A stretch of DNA of 24,874 nucleotides from contig NZ_BJXB01000048.1 in NCBI RefSeq assembly GCF_007990775.1, positions 1-24,874 of the forward strand, written 5' to 3'. Under the pieces are notes generated by a model. It worked only from the letters and a program-made list of their open reading frames with translations. It ran no database searches and had not been told where the DNA came from. The translations under genes were made by a program, and so were the position numbers. The stretch's first letter is position 1. Each line of letters starts with the position of its first letter. The DNA comes from Deinococcus cellulosilyticus NBRC 106333 = KACC 11606 (GTDB taxonomy: Bacteria > Deinococcota > Deinococci > Deinococcales > Deinococcaceae). Of the stretch, positions 8,100 through 16,020 are shown one piece after another.

Positions 8100-8470
8100 A
8101 AGTCGGCTGGTGGTTGCTCAGCCTGCTGTACATGGGGGTGATTTACTGGTTTTCTGCCCAGTCAGGAGGAGCAGTGGGCATTCCCGCTCCCTGGGACAAA
8201 GTGGCCCACACCCTGGAGTACCTCGGGCTGGGTTTCCTGCTGGGCAAGGCCACCCGCAGCTGGAAAGCCGCCTGGGTGCTGACCGCCTGGTATGGGGCAC
8301 TGGACGAAGTGCATCAGGCGTTTGTGCCGATGCGCATGGCCGGGATTGATGACTGGTGGTTTGACCTTCTGGGAGGTTTGCTGGGAAGCCGTCTGGGTGC
8401 AGGACGCAAACCGAGGCAGGAGGAAGCAACTCCAGAAGCCCAGTACCAGTTCAATCAGAATTTTGAGTGA
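8096..8470 (+). CDS. VanZ-like membrane protein
   Basis: This 124-aa protein has about three to four hydrophobic segments and the VanZ signature residues: WDKVAHTLEYLGLG at 33-46 (D34, H38), then ALDEVHQAFVPMR at 68-80 (D70, E71, H73) and an acidic-tryptophan block IDDWWFDLLGG at 84-94. The family is named for teicoplanin resistance but its activity is unknown. The start is GTG at 8096, overlapping the stop of the preceding VOC gene (GTGA). The C-terminus is polar and glutamate-rich. It ends 14 bp from the convergent gene at 8484. Confidence 0.85.
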   Translation: MKVGWWLLSLLYMGVIYWFSAQSGGAVGIPAPWDKVAHTLEYLGLGFLLGKATRSWKAAWVLTAWYGALDEVHQAFVPMRMAGIDDWWFDLLGGLLGSRLGAGRKPRQEEATPEAQYQFNQNFE

Positions 8471-8483
8471 TGCCCTGTAACAT

Positions 8484-9224
8484 TCAGGAGGAGCCTGATA
8501 CGGCACGATCCAGACGCAGTGCACTGACGGTGCTCACCTGTTGCAGGTAGCTGCGAATCCAGCTGAAAAAGCAGATCAGGAACACGGTGTAAATGCTCTG
8601 CACACCCAGCAGAGCATAGCCCGTTCCGTCTGTGGGCAGGGCACCAAAAGGCAGGAGCCCCAGATGCAACAGAAAGGCCACCTGCAACACAGGAATCAGC
8701 AGGTTGATCATGCCAGTGCAAAACCGCATCAGGCGGGGGTTCTGCTGTCCCTGAATGCAGCTCTGCAAGGCATAAGTCCAGCGTTCCATGCTGATCCACA
8801 AGAGCAGCAGGACCATGCCAGCAACCACCTGCAAACCTTGCCACTGCACAGGCACAGGAAAGGTGAAAAGCACACTCCAGGCCAGCTGGTCTTGCACATT
8901 GAGCGGGTAAAGCAACCACCAGGTGGCCTGCAAAATGAACAGGCTGAGCAGGCTGTACCGCAGGTTCCCATTTGTTTTCTGCAATTCTGTTGCACTTGAG
9001 ATGCGCAGCACATAAAGTTCACTGGCTGCCACCCACCTGCGGGTGATTTCTGCAATGAGCACAAACAGCACCACCACACTCCAGATGCCTGTCACCTGCA
9101 AGACATCTTCGGGGATCTGGCTGTGCAGCACGGCACCCAGGGCAATAAAAATCAGCTGCAGAAAACGGATTCCCCAGCGAATCAAATGTGCATGATTTGT
9201 TAAGGAATGCAGAATATTTTTCAT
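8484..9224 (-). CDS. Multi-pass membrane protein of unknown function
   Basis: This 246-aa protein has about six hydrophobic stretches (for example FLQLIFIALGAVL, IWSVVVLFVLIAEI, WSVLFTFPVPVQ, LVVAGMVLLLLWIS, LLIPVLQVAFLLHLGLL and YTVFLICFF) separated by short charged loops. A longer polar loop after the second helix contains RRWVAASEL. I do not recognise a family. The start ATG at 9224 has a TAAACT box 9 nt upstream with an intervening GAGG. It is convergent with the VanZ-like gene and divergent from the SDR gene, with a 97-bp shared upstream region. Confidence 0.7.
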   Translation of the reverse strand: MKNILHSLTNHAHLIRWGIRFLQLIFIALGAVLHSQIPEDVLQVTGIWSVVVLFVLIAEITRRWVAASELYVLRISSATELQKTNGNLRYSLLSLFILQATWWLLYPLNVQDQLAWSVLFTFPVPVQWQGLQVVAGMVLLLLWISMERWTYALQSCIQGQQNPRLMRFCTGMINLLIPVLQVAFLLHLGLLPFGALPTDGTGYALLGVQSIYTVFLICFFSWIRSYLQQVSTVSALRLDRAVSGSS

Positions 9225-9233
9225 CTTGCCCTC

Positions 9234-9239
9234 AGTTTA
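9234..9239 (-). promoter_or_regulatory. Possible -10 box (TAAACT) of the 9224 gene
   Basis: Minus-strand TAAACT ends 9 nt before the ATG at 9224. The intervening bases GAGGGCAAG could also act as a weak Shine-Dalgarno. No clear -35 is seen. Confidence 0.35.
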
Positions 9240-9309
9240 AACCTTTGCAGCTGAAGTTGCGGTGATGGTGATCTTTGCCTGAAGTCCAGTGTAAAAGCCA
9301 AAAGGCTGG

Positions 9310-9315
9310 TAGCGT
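9310..9315 (+). promoter_or_regulatory. Probable leaderless -10 box (TAGCGT) of the SDR gene
   Basis: TAGCGT ends 6 nt before the ATG at 9322, and no Shine-Dalgarno is present between them. No convincing -35 lies 16-18 nt upstream. Confidence 0.35.
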
Positions 9316-9321
9316 AAAGAC

Positions 9322-10062
9322 ATGCGAACCATTCTGGTCACTGGAGCAGCAAGAGGAATAGGTCTGGCCATCGCCAGGAAATTTGTGCAGGATGAAGAAA
9401 AGGTCATCATGCTGGATGTGCTTCCTGAAGTAGAACAGGTGGCGGGCACGCTGGGTGCCACTGCGGTGATGGGGGATCTTCTGGAGGACCATACCCTGGA
9501 TCTCCTGGAAGGGGCAATAGGGGAAAACCTGGATGTCCTGGTCAACAATGCCGCCATTGCGGTCCCAGGCACAGCAGCGGAAGTGGGAATTGAAGACTTC
9601 CGTCAGGTGATGGAAGTGAATGCCCTTGCTCCAGTTCGAATGGTCCAGAGGTTTCTTCCCCTCATGCCCACAGGGAGCAGCATTGTCAATGTGGCCAGTG
9701 TGCAGGGCCTCTTTGCCGAGCAGAACAATGCGGCCTACAACACCTCCAAAGGGGCTCTGGTGAACCTGACCCGCAGCATGGCCCTCGATTTTGCTCCAAA
9801 AGGCATCCGGGTGAATGCTGTGGCTCCCGGAGCCATCGCCACAGAGTCCGTTCTCAGGGCCATTGCGGGAAGTGCTGATCCTGGGCAAACCCGGCGTGAC
9901 TGGGAAGACCTGCATGCCCTGAGGCGACTCGGGCATCCTGAAGAAGTGGCTGCTGTGGTGCATTTTCTGGCCTCACCTGCAGCCTCTTTTGTGACCGGGG
10001 TGATTCTGCCTGTGGATGGGGGCATGACGGCTTCTTTCATGATGGCCGGGCGTCCGGTTTGA
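9322..10062 (+). CDS. Short-chain dehydrogenase/reductase (SDR)
   Basis: This 246-aa classical SDR carries the NAD(P)-binding TGAARGIG at 7-14, NNAA at 75-78, the catalytic S126 in VASVQG, and Y139-N-T-S-K143. The C-terminal VTGVILPVDGG block is typical of the FabG-like group. The aspartate after the second strand (D32, MLDVLP) favours NAD+ over NADP+. The substrate cannot be read from sequence. It is a single-gene unit, divergent from the membrane protein and convergent with the fasciclin gene, with a hairpin terminator between the convergent ends. Confidence 0.92.
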   Translation: MRTILVTGAARGIGLAIARKFVQDEEKVIMLDVLPEVEQVAGTLGATAVMGDLLEDHTLDLLEGAIGENLDVLVNNAAIAVPGTAAEVGIEDFRQVMEVNALAPVRMVQRFLPLMPTGSSIVNVASVQGLFAEQNNAAYNTSKGALVNLTRSMALDFAPKGIRVNAVAPGAIATESVLRAIAGSADPGQTRRDWEDLHALRRLGHPEEVAAVVHFLASPAASFVTGVILPVDGGMTASFMMAGRPV

Positions 10063-10065
10063 TTG

Positions 10066-10095
10066 AAAAAACAGGGGACCAGATGGTCCCCTGTT
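10066..10095 (-). terminator. Rho-independent terminator of the fasciclin gene
   Basis: An 11-bp perfect stem (10070-10080 with 10085-10095) has a 4-nt loop. On the minus strand it is followed by a run of Ts (complement of 10066-10071). On the plus strand the hairpin is not followed by Ts, so it mainly serves the minus-strand gene ending at 10110, although it may block SDR transcripts too. Confidence 0.85.
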
Positions 10096-10109
10096 CCGAA
10101 CATGACTTT

Positions 10110-10640
10110 TTATTGTGCGCCCAGGGCGTCCACCACTTCCTGGGGCAGCAGCACAGAGTCAATCACATGCACCACCCCGTTGCAGGCATACACATCTGCC
10201 TGCAGCAGTTTTGCATCGTTCAGCATGACACCATCCCCGGCCATCACTTCAATTTTTTCACCCTGCAGGGTCAGCAGACCGTTTTTCTGACGCACCACAC
10301 TGGCAGAGCCCACGGTGCCCTTGACCACATGGTAGGTCAGCACCCTGGTCAGCCATTCTTTGTTGCCCAGCAAGGTGTCCAGGGTTTCTTTGGGCACTTT
10401 GGCAAAAGCATCATTGGTGGGGGCAAACACGGTGAAACGGGCGGATCTGTCCTTGAAGGTGTCCACCAGACCTGCTTCCATCAATGCGGTTTTCAGGGTG
10501 CTGAACTGGTCCATGCTGACCACCAGATCCGCAATGCAGGGACGGGCCTGTGCGGTCAGGGTGGCAGCAGAGGAAGCAGAAGCCGCAGAAGCGAGTGCCA
10601 TGGAGCCAAAAACGGTGAGTCCCAAAATCCATTTGCGCAT
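10110..10640 (-). CDS. Secreted fasciclin (FAS1) domain protein
   Basis: The start is the ATG at 10640: it opens a clear signal peptide (MRKWILGLTVFGSMALASAASA) and has GAGGG 7 nt upstream; the longer frame upstream has no secretion signal at its start. The 176-aa product contains one FAS1 domain with H1 box FTVFAPTNDAFAKVP, the central LTYHVV motif and H2 box NGVVHVIDSVLLP. FAS1 proteins mediate adhesion or matrix contacts. Two cysteines (in RPCIADL and YACNGVV) could form a disulfide. It stands alone, downstream of the GH3 gene, with a 256-bp gap in which I see no gene and no clear promoter. Confidence 0.92.
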   Translation of the reverse strand: MRKWILGLTVFGSMALASAASASSAATLTAQARPCIADLVVSMDQFSTLKTALMEAGLVDTFKDRSARFTVFAPTNDAFAKVPKETLDTLLGNKEWLTRVLTYHVVKGTVGSASVVRQKNGLLTLQGEKIEVMAGDGVMLNDAKLLQADVYACNGVVHVIDSVLLPQEVVDALGAQ

Positions 10641-10896
10641 GAGTGAACCCTCTTTGAGTGAAGTCTGGAAACAAAGAAATGACTGTGCACCAGGGCATAA
10701 AACCCTGTGCTGGTCTTTCTGGTTCCACGGCCTCACCTTAAAGACTCCGGCCAGATGGGAGTGTATTTCGCATCTCTGTCCTTGCGAGTTGGTGGGCTGG
10801 GAAACCAAAAGAAAGTGTCCCAAAAAGAAATCAGCACTCCTCTTCTGCAAGAGAATGGGTGCTGGAAAACAGAGATCTGTCTGTCAAGTCTGAGGG

Positions 10897-13020
10897 TCAG
10901 CGGGCAATCCGGGCGGTCAGGGGAGAGGTGGCCCCGAGATCCAGCCCCCTCTGTCCGGGAGAGCAGGTGCCCACGGTGAGTTCGAGGGGACCTTGAAGCC
11001 AGATGGCCTCTCCATCTTCATTGATGGCTTTCAGCTGTTCTGCAGCAATTTCGAAACCCAGGGTGCTCGAAGACCCGGCAGGCACCGTGACCTTCTGGAA
11101 CCCGACCAGTTGCTGCAACGGCACCAGAAAGGGAGCTTCGGTGTGCCGGACATACACCTGCACCACCTCGGTGATGTCATGCGGACCAGGGTTGCTGACC
11201 TGCAGGCTGATTTGAAGAGACTGGTCTTCCTGCAGGCCCTCTGGAACCTGCAGATCAGAGAGCTCCACCTGTCCGTAGGTCAGACCGTGACCAAAGGGGA
11301 AGAGGGGCTCCACTTCGCTGTAACGGTAGGTGCGTCCGGCCATGCCATAATTCTGAAAGTCCGGCAGGTCCTCGGTGCGCTTCGGAAAGGTGACGGGCAA
11401 TTTTCCAGCTGGAGCCCGGTCTCCGAAGAGCACATCTGCCACAGCACGTCCGCCCTCCTGACCGGAGTACCAGACAAAGACGATGGCATCCACAAGCTCG
11501 GCCACTTCTTCCAGGGCCACAGCAGACCCTCCAGTGAGCACCAGCACGGTGCGTGCTCCTGCCTGGGAGAGTTGCCGCAGGGCGTTCAGTTGCACTTCGG
11601 GCAGTTCAATGCGGGTGCGGTCCCCATTCTCGGCAGAATCGATGGATTCTCCCTCTTCGCCTTCCATGTGCGGGGTGATGCCCATGCAGGCGATCACCAC
11701 ATCGGTTTTGGCGGCCTCCTTGAAAATCCAGCTGGTGTGGGCTTCGGTTTCGTGCAGCACATGGGTGGCGGTGCGGTACTCGGTGCGCACCCCTTCAGGA
11801 ATGCGCCCGATCAGGCCCTCAAGCAGCGTGGTGAGTTTGCCGTTCATGCCGTAATAGTTGCCCAGCAAGACCTCCACACTGGTGGCCGTGGGTCCCAGAA
11901 TGAACATGCTCCTGATGTCCTCCCGGATGGGCAGCAGATTGTTCTTGTTGCGCAGCAGCACCACAGATTCTACAGCTGCTTCATAGGCCAGATCAGCGTG
12001 TTCTTTGCTGCCCACCACATCGGGCGAGATGCTGGCATAGGGCACCCGCTCAGGTGGATCAAACATCCCCAGTTTGAAACGGGTGGTGTAAACGCGGGTC
12101 AGGGCGCGGTCCAGGTCCTCTTCGGTGATCAGCCCCTGCTCATGGGCCTCAAGCAGATGGGTGTACCGGCATCCGCACTCCAGATCGCAACCTTCTTTGA
12201 GGGCTCTGGCAGCACTTTCGGTGGGGTTGGGGGTGTAACTGTGGGGACCATCAAAATCGGAGATCGCCCAGCAGTCGGAGACCACGTGCCCCTGAAAACC
12301 CCAGCTTTCCCGCAGAACCTTTCCGAGCAGGTAAGGGTGGGCACAGGCCGGGTCTCCGTTGACGCGGTTGTAAGCGCCCATCACGGCCTCCACCTTCGCA
12401 TCTTGCACCAGGGCCTTGAAGGCAGGCAGGTAGGTTTCATGCAGGTCTTTCAGGCTGGCCTGTGCATCAAAGCCGTGACGGAGCTTTTCCGGCCCTGAGT
12501 GCACCGCGTAGTGCTTGGCACAGGCAGCGGTCTTCAGGTGGGTGGGATCATCCCCCTGAAGACCGCGCACAAAAGCACTGCCCAGGGTGCCCGTGAGGTA
12601 AGGATCTTCCCCCCAGGTTTCCTGTCCCCGACCCCAGCGTGGGTCACGGAAGATGTTGATGTTGGGAGACCACAAATTCAGGCCCTGGTAGATGTCGGTC
12701 TTGCCATTCCTTTTCAGGGCAGCGTGGTACTTTGCACGCGCCTCGGTGCTGATCACATCTGCAACCCGCTGGATCAGGTCTGGATTCCAGGTGGCCGCCA
12801 TGCCAATGGCCTGCGGAAACACCGTGGCCCTGCCATTGCGGGCCACCCCGTGCAGACCTTCACTCCAGGAGTTGTAGGCGGCAATCCCCAGTCTGGGAAT
12901 GCCCGGAGCGTCGTGCCACAGCTGAGAGATTTTTTCACGGATGGTCATCCTGCCCAGCAGATCCTGCAAACGTTTGTTCAGGTCGAGGTCAGGATTCAGG
13001 TACAGAGGGGTGTCTGACAT
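10897..13020 (-). CDS. Glycoside hydrolase family 3, beta-xylosidase/beta-glucosidase type
   Basis: This 707-aa protein has the GH3 TIM-barrel domain (about 15-310), the GH3 C-terminal alpha/beta sandwich (about 350-560) and a fibronectin-III-like tail (about 610-690). Seen landmarks are GLHGVARNG at 55-63, DPRWGRGQETWGEDPYL at 126-142, KHYAVH at 169-174, the nucleophile D249 in VVSDCWA, and the cysteine-bearing GCDLECG. This layout resembles plant/fungal-type beta-xylosidases rather than NagZ. There is no signal peptide, so it acts on imported oligosaccharides in the cytoplasm. Start ATG at 13020 has AAGGAG upstream. A palindrome overlaps its presumed -10 box, suggesting repression by a sugar-responsive regulator. 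Substrate is uncertain. Confidence 0.92.
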   Translation of the reverse strand: MSDTPLYLNPDLDLNKRLQDLLGRMTIREKISQLWHDAPGIPRLGIAAYNSWSEGLHGVARNGRATVFPQAIGMAATWNPDLIQRVADVISTEARAKYHAALKRNGKTDIYQGLNLWSPNINIFRDPRWGRGQETWGEDPYLTGTLGSAFVRGLQGDDPTHLKTAACAKHYAVHSGPEKLRHGFDAQASLKDLHETYLPAFKALVQDAKVEAVMGAYNRVNGDPACAHPYLLGKVLRESWGFQGHVVSDCWAISDFDGPHSYTPNPTESAARALKEGCDLECGCRYTHLLEAHEQGLITEEDLDRALTRVYTTRFKLGMFDPPERVPYASISPDVVGSKEHADLAYEAAVESVVLLRNKNNLLPIREDIRSMFILGPTATSVEVLLGNYYGMNGKLTTLLEGLIGRIPEGVRTEYRTATHVLHETEAHTSWIFKEAAKTDVVIACMGITPHMEGEEGESIDSAENGDRTRIELPEVQLNALRQLSQAGARTVLVLTGGSAVALEEVAELVDAIVFVWYSGQEGGRAVADVLFGDRAPAGKLPVTFPKRTEDLPDFQNYGMAGRTYRYSEVEPLFPFGHGLTYGQVELSDLQVPEGLQEDQSLQISLQVSNPGPHDITEVVQVYVRHTEAPFLVPLQQLVGFQKVTVPAGSSSTLGFEIAAEQLKAINEDGEAIWLQGPLELTVGTCSPGQRGLDLGATSPLTARIAR

Positions 13021-13031
13021 GGAGGCTCCTT

Positions 13032-13055
13032 GTGGGGTAAGCCCATTTTACCCAC
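13032..13055 (-). promoter_or_regulatory. Palindromic operator over the presumed -10 of the GH3 gene
   Basis: GGGTAA (13035-13040) and TTACCC (13048-13053) are exact reverse complements separated by 7 nt; with one bulged base the arms extend to 8 bp. On the minus strand the palindrome contains TAAAAT (13050-13045), a good -10 candidate, upstream of the AAGGAG site of the GH3 gene. No -35 matching consensus is seen. The regulator is not encoded next to it. Confidence 0.45.
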
Positions 13056-13113
13056 GGGTCTGAAAAGCAGATCATTTTGGATTGAGTTCAATGAAAAAAA
13101 GGTTCAGGGGAAG

Positions 13114-13235
13114 GCCGAGGGCAAATCTGAATGCTTGTGCCTGTGCTTTTTGCTCTTGACAGCTTGCTTTGGCAAAGGCACCTTATGCTCTCGGCTCTCG
13201 GCTCTCGGCTCTCGGCTCTCGGCTCTCGGCTCTGT
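13114..13235. repeat. Heptamer repeat element with six perfect GCTCTCG units
   Basis: Six perfect GCTCTCG copies run from 13187 to 13228, followed by GCTCTGT (13229-13235). An inverted unit GCCGAGG lies at 13114-13120, so the element has opposed heptamer ends, as at 15090-15267 and 24692-24874. The bases after it (CTGAATG, then GCTTTTTGC) also occur beside the array at 2602. The element fills the gap between the GH3 and holB genes, and perfect copies suggest recent expansion. Confidence 0.85.
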
Positions 13236-13284
13236 CTTGACTCACGCGCTCTATAAAGCGGCCCGTTTCTGGCTGGGTCGCTTG

Positions 13285-13298
13285 GCTCTCGGCCTTTA
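13285..13298. repeat. Heptamer pair overlapping the holB stop codon
   Basis: GCTCTCG (13285-13291) and GCCTTTA (13292-13298) continue the heptamer series, and the last unit contains the complement of the holB TAA stop (13296-13298). The array therefore reaches into the gene's 3' end. Confidence 0.55.
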
Positions 13299-14219
13299 AA
13301 CCACACCCAGCGCTTCCCGCAACTTCAGGGCCAGCACCTGAAACACCAGTGCAGGGTTGGCGTACTGCTCCAGGGCTTCCAGTGCATCTGACAGAGCCAG
13401 GTCGGCTTTTGCACGGGCAGAAAGCGGATGGTGCCTGAAGGCGAAAAGCAGGGCTTCTGGGTGCCATTCCGGGTTGAAGGTCTTCTCCAGTTTCTCTGCG
13501 GCCATCAGGGCGTCCAGCATGCTGCTTTCAAGGCCCTGCACCAGGGCTCTGGCCTGACTGAGCGCTTCACGGACGGTTTCCCGTTCGAAGAGCACACCGG
13601 GGCGTCCGGCTGCGAATTCCAGCAGCTCAGGGTCAATGTTGTTTTCGAGCTCCATGAGGGCCTGCTGCATCTGCGCTTCCGGGACCGGAGGCACAAAAAT
13701 GCGGGCGCATCTGGACACAATGGTGGGGATCACCAGTTGCTGGTCTTCGGCAATGAAGACAAACATGGAGCGGTGTGGAGGTTCTTCCAGGGTTTTCAGC
13801 AGGGCGTTGGCGGCCTCATTGTTGAGGTATTCTGCCCCATCAAAGATCACCACCTTGCGGCGGGTGTGGGGGGCAATGTACAGCCATTCCACCACATGCT
13901 GGTCGTACTCGTGGGTCTCGTCGCGGCGCTCGGTGATGACCTTGACCGGGATCAGTTTCTTGCGGGCCTGTTTTCCGGTGCTGGTTTCGGTTTTGGGGGA
14001 GACCAGCATCACGTCAGTGTGGGTGTCTCTGGCAATGGCGAGGCAGGAAGGGCAGTTGCCACAGGCGGTCCCGTAAGCGCAGTTGGCGAGTGCAGCAATG
14101 AAGTGCGCCACAGCTTTGCGCCCCACCCGGTGAGGCCCGAGCAGCAAGAAGGCATGGGCCGACTGGGTGCGCAGGGTCTGCAGCACGTCCTGATGTCCGA
14201 TGATGTCAAATGGGTTCAT
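13296..14219 (-). CDS. holB: DNA polymerase III subunit delta'
   Basis: This 307-aa AAA+ clamp-loader subunit has a zinc module with C47, C53, C56 and C59, the degenerate P-loop GPHRVGRKA at 28-36 (delta' does not hydrolyse ATP, so loss of a perfect Walker A is normal), the hydrophobic Walker-B-like VVIFDGAEYLN at 123-133, KTLEEPP at 142-148 and the SRC motif at 169-171. Together with gamma/tau and delta it loads the beta clamp. The start follows the metallophosphoesterase stop by 8 nt and has no Shine-Dalgarno, so translational coupling is likely. Its stop codon lies inside a heptamer repeat. Confidence 0.93.
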   Translation of the reverse strand: MNPFDIIGHQDVLQTLRTQSAHAFLLLGPHRVGRKAVAHFIAALANCAYGTACGNCPSCLAIARDTHTDVMLVSPKTETSTGKQARKKLIPVKVITERRDETHEYDQHVVEWLYIAPHTRRKVVIFDGAEYLNNEAANALLKTLEEPPHRSMFVFIAEDQQLVIPTIVSRCARIFVPPVPEAQMQQALMELENNIDPELLEFAAGRPGVLFERETVREALSQARALVQGLESSMLDALMAAEKLEKTFNPEWHPEALLFAFRHHPLSARAKADLALSDALEALEQYANPALVFQVLALKLREALGVV

Positions 14220-14227
14220 GGTGGGGG

Positions 14228-14995
14228 TCAGCGACCAATGATCAGACGGTCGGCCAGGCCTGAGGGCAGACCGGCATTGATGATTTTACGCCCGGCGGCC
14301 TGAAAATCATACTCCACCCGGAACACCTCGAAGACCGCGTTGGCATCGTCGAAGACGCCGTAACTGGCACGCGGGTCTCCGTCTCTGGGTTGCCCCACAC
14401 TGCCCGGGTTCAGCATCCACCGGGCCTTCGGAGGCATTACGGCGCGGGCGTTGCCTTTCATGGGTGCACTCTTCACCCACTCACCCACCGGACCTTCCAG
14501 TGTGGAGTAGATCATCGGGACATGGGTGTGGCCGTAAAAGCAGACCCGACCATCCCAGAGGGTGAATTCCTCACGGGCGTGGGAGGTGCTGTCCAGGTAC
14601 TTGTCGGGGTTGGAGGGGCTGCCGTGCACGCAGAGCAGGTCGGTGAACCTGGAATTCTGGGTGTCCAGCCGGAGGGTTTTGCCCCAGGTGTTGATCATCA
14701 GCAGGTCTGCTTCTGAAAGCTGATCTAGTTGCCATTTCAGGGCAAGCTGCGCCGGAGCGTTGATCAGCAGCTGCTGGTTGCGGGTCAATCGAATCAGGTT
14801 GGATTCGTGGTTGCCCTGAATGCACGGCACCCCGAGTTGCCGGAGGTGCTGCAGCACCTCGACTGGACTTCCGCCGTAGCCGATGGCGTCTCCCAGAAAG
14901 ACCATGCGGTCGTATTGGCGCTTCTCGGCGTCTTTCAGCACTGCTTCAAAGGCTTCGAGATTGGCGTGAATGTCAGAGAAAATCAGGGTGCGCAT
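14228..14995 (-). CDS. Metallophosphoesterase (YfcE/diadenosine-polyphosphatase-like superfamily)
   Basis: This 255-aa protein holds every calcineurin-type motif: SDIHAN (D8, H10), GDAIGYGG (D36), GNHE (N62, H63), LLCVHGSP (H124) and YGHTHVP (H156, H158), followed by NPGSVGQPRDGDPRASY, a block common in the MPE group of phosphodiesterases. Two metal ions would be bound. The substrate cannot be inferred; nucleotide or dinucleotide polyphosphates are plausible. Start ATG at 14995 is preceded by GGAGA about 8 nt upstream. It precedes holB by 8 bp on the same strand, so the two are probably co-transcribed. Confidence 0.9.
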   Translation of the reverse strand: MRTLIFSDIHANLEAFEAVLKDAEKRQYDRMVFLGDAIGYGGSPVEVLQHLRQLGVPCIQGNHESNLIRLTRNQQLLINAPAQLALKWQLDQLSEADLLMINTWGKTLRLDTQNSRFTDLLCVHGSPSNPDKYLDSTSHAREEFTLWDGRVCFYGHTHVPMIYSTLEGPVGEWVKSAPMKGNARAVMPPKARWMLNPGSVGQPRDGDPRASYGVFDDANAVFEVFRVEYDFQAAGRKIINAGLPSGLADRLIIGR

Positions 14996-15089
14996 TGGGT
15001 CTCCACATCATGTTAACAGATGCTGAGAAAATTCATAGAGCGGTCAGCCCGGGGTGAGCACAAAGTCGCTGGGAGGTCGATGGTGCTGC

Positions 15090-15267
15090 AAAAAGCCGTC
15101 AGCCATCAGCTTTCAGCCGTCAGCAGCAAAACACAACTTTGCTTTCACTTCAGCCAGACCAAACAGTGTTTTGCCCCTCCAGTCCAGTGCAAATCTTTCT
15201 TGTCATCAGCGAAAGCATCAAGCCATCTTTTGCTGATCGCTGAAAGCTGAGGGCTGATCGCTGCTTT
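15090..15267. repeat. MITE-like palindromic element built from inverted heptamers
   Basis: The left end (15095-15122) reads GCCGTCA, GCCATCA, GCTTTCA, GCCGTCA. The right end (15232-15266) reads GCTGATC, GCTGAAA, GCTGAGG, GCTGATC, GCTGCTT. Reverse-complementing the right end gives AAAAAGC, then CAGC-phased heptamers including GCTTTCAGC, then CAGCAAAA, nearly the same as the left end. The ends are thus about 40-bp imperfect terminal inverted repeats around a core of about 100 bp with no coding frame. This is the main content of the 312-bp gene-free stretch 14996-15307, which otherwise holds only flanking promoters. Confidence 0.75.
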
Positions 15268-15295
15268 TTGATGGCCCAAAGTGTATACAGCCTGA

Positions 15296-15301
15296 TAAGA
15301 T
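15296..15301 (+). promoter_or_regulatory. Probable leaderless -10 box (TAAGAT) of the C26 hydrolase gene
   Basis: TAAGAT ends 6 nt before the ATG at 15308, and no Shine-Dalgarno is present. No good -35 is seen at 16-18 nt; TATACA at 15284 is an alternative -10 without a -35. Confidence 0.4.
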
Positions 15302-15307
15302 GCAGAC

Positions 15308-16018
15308 ATGAGCACTCCTCGTGTGGGCATCACCACTTCCCAGCTGATTGATCCAGCCCTCAAGCGCCTGTTTAACGGGACCTCCAGACTGTACGCCCAG
15401 GGGGTGCTGGATGCGGGCGGTTCGCCTGTTCTGCTTCCCAATCTGGTGGACGCTGCAGAGCTGTACGTGAAGCAGCTTGATGCCATTCTCTTCAGTGGAG
15501 GGGTGGACCTTCACCCTGGTTTTTATGGTGAGGAGCCCGTGCTGGGCCTTGGCGAGATCGATGAGGAAAGGGACGCGTTCGAGGTGGCCCTCTACCATGC
15601 AGCACGCAAGGCAGGACTTCCCATCCTGGGGATCTGCCGGGGCATGCAGGTGATCAATGTCTTTGAGGGGGGAAGCCTGTACCAGCACCTCCCCAACCAC
15701 CCTGAGTTCTGGGGGGACCACTCCCAGAAGGCCCTGCCCCCAAACCTGGCTCATGAAGTGGTGATCGAGGAGGGGAGCGTCTTTGCGGCCTACCACCCTG
15801 AGCTGCGGGTGCGGGTGAACAGTTACCACCATCAGGCGGTCAAAACGCTGGCTCCCACCTTGCAGGTGGCTGCCAGAAGCACCGATGGTCTGGTGGAAGC
15901 CTACCAGGGAGAGGGCATCTTTGCGGTGCAGTGGCATCCGGAACTCACCTTCCAGAAGCATCCCCATCACCTTGCACCATTCAGGATTCTGATGGAGATG
16001 CTGAAAGTGCAGGTGTGA
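15308..16018 (+). CDS. Peptidase C26 / gamma-glutamyl-GABA hydrolase-like amidotransferase domain protein
   Basis: This 236-aa protein is a class-I glutamine-amidotransferase fold: LFSGGVDLHP at 61-70, the nucleophile elbow GICRGMQ with C110, NSYHHQAVK at 171-179, and the catalytic pair H210/E212 in FAVQWHPE. It resembles PuuD, which releases GABA from gamma-glutamyl-GABA in putrescine breakdown; other gamma-glutamyl substrates are possible. No polyamine genes lie nearby. It opens a three-gene run: the next start is 2 nt after this stop. Confidence 0.9.
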   Translation: MSTPRVGITTSQLIDPALKRLFNGTSRLYAQGVLDAGGSPVLLPNLVDAAELYVKQLDAILFSGGVDLHPGFYGEEPVLGLGEIDEERDAFEVALYHAARKAGLPILGICRGMQVINVFEGGSLYQHLPNHPEFWGDHSQKALPPNLAHEVVIEEGSVFAAYHPELRVRVNSYHHQAVKTLAPTLQVAARSTDGLVEAYQGEGIFAVQWHPELTFQKHPHHLAPFRILMEMLKVQV

Positions 16019-16020
16019 GC

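Noticed and set aside
10993..12498. A 501-codon open frame on the plus strand inside the GH3 gene
   Set aside because: The minus-strand frame carries all GH3 motifs; the plus frame is a compositional shadow with a low-complexity His/Gly/Gln-rich translation.
13187..13235. Heptamer array as a CRISPR array
   Set aside because: The units are only 7 bp with no spacers and no cas genes in the window.
13296..14219. Degenerate Walker A of the HolB protein as evidence of a pseudogene
   Set aside because: Loss of ATP hydrolysis in delta' is normal; the zinc module, SRC motif and length are intact.
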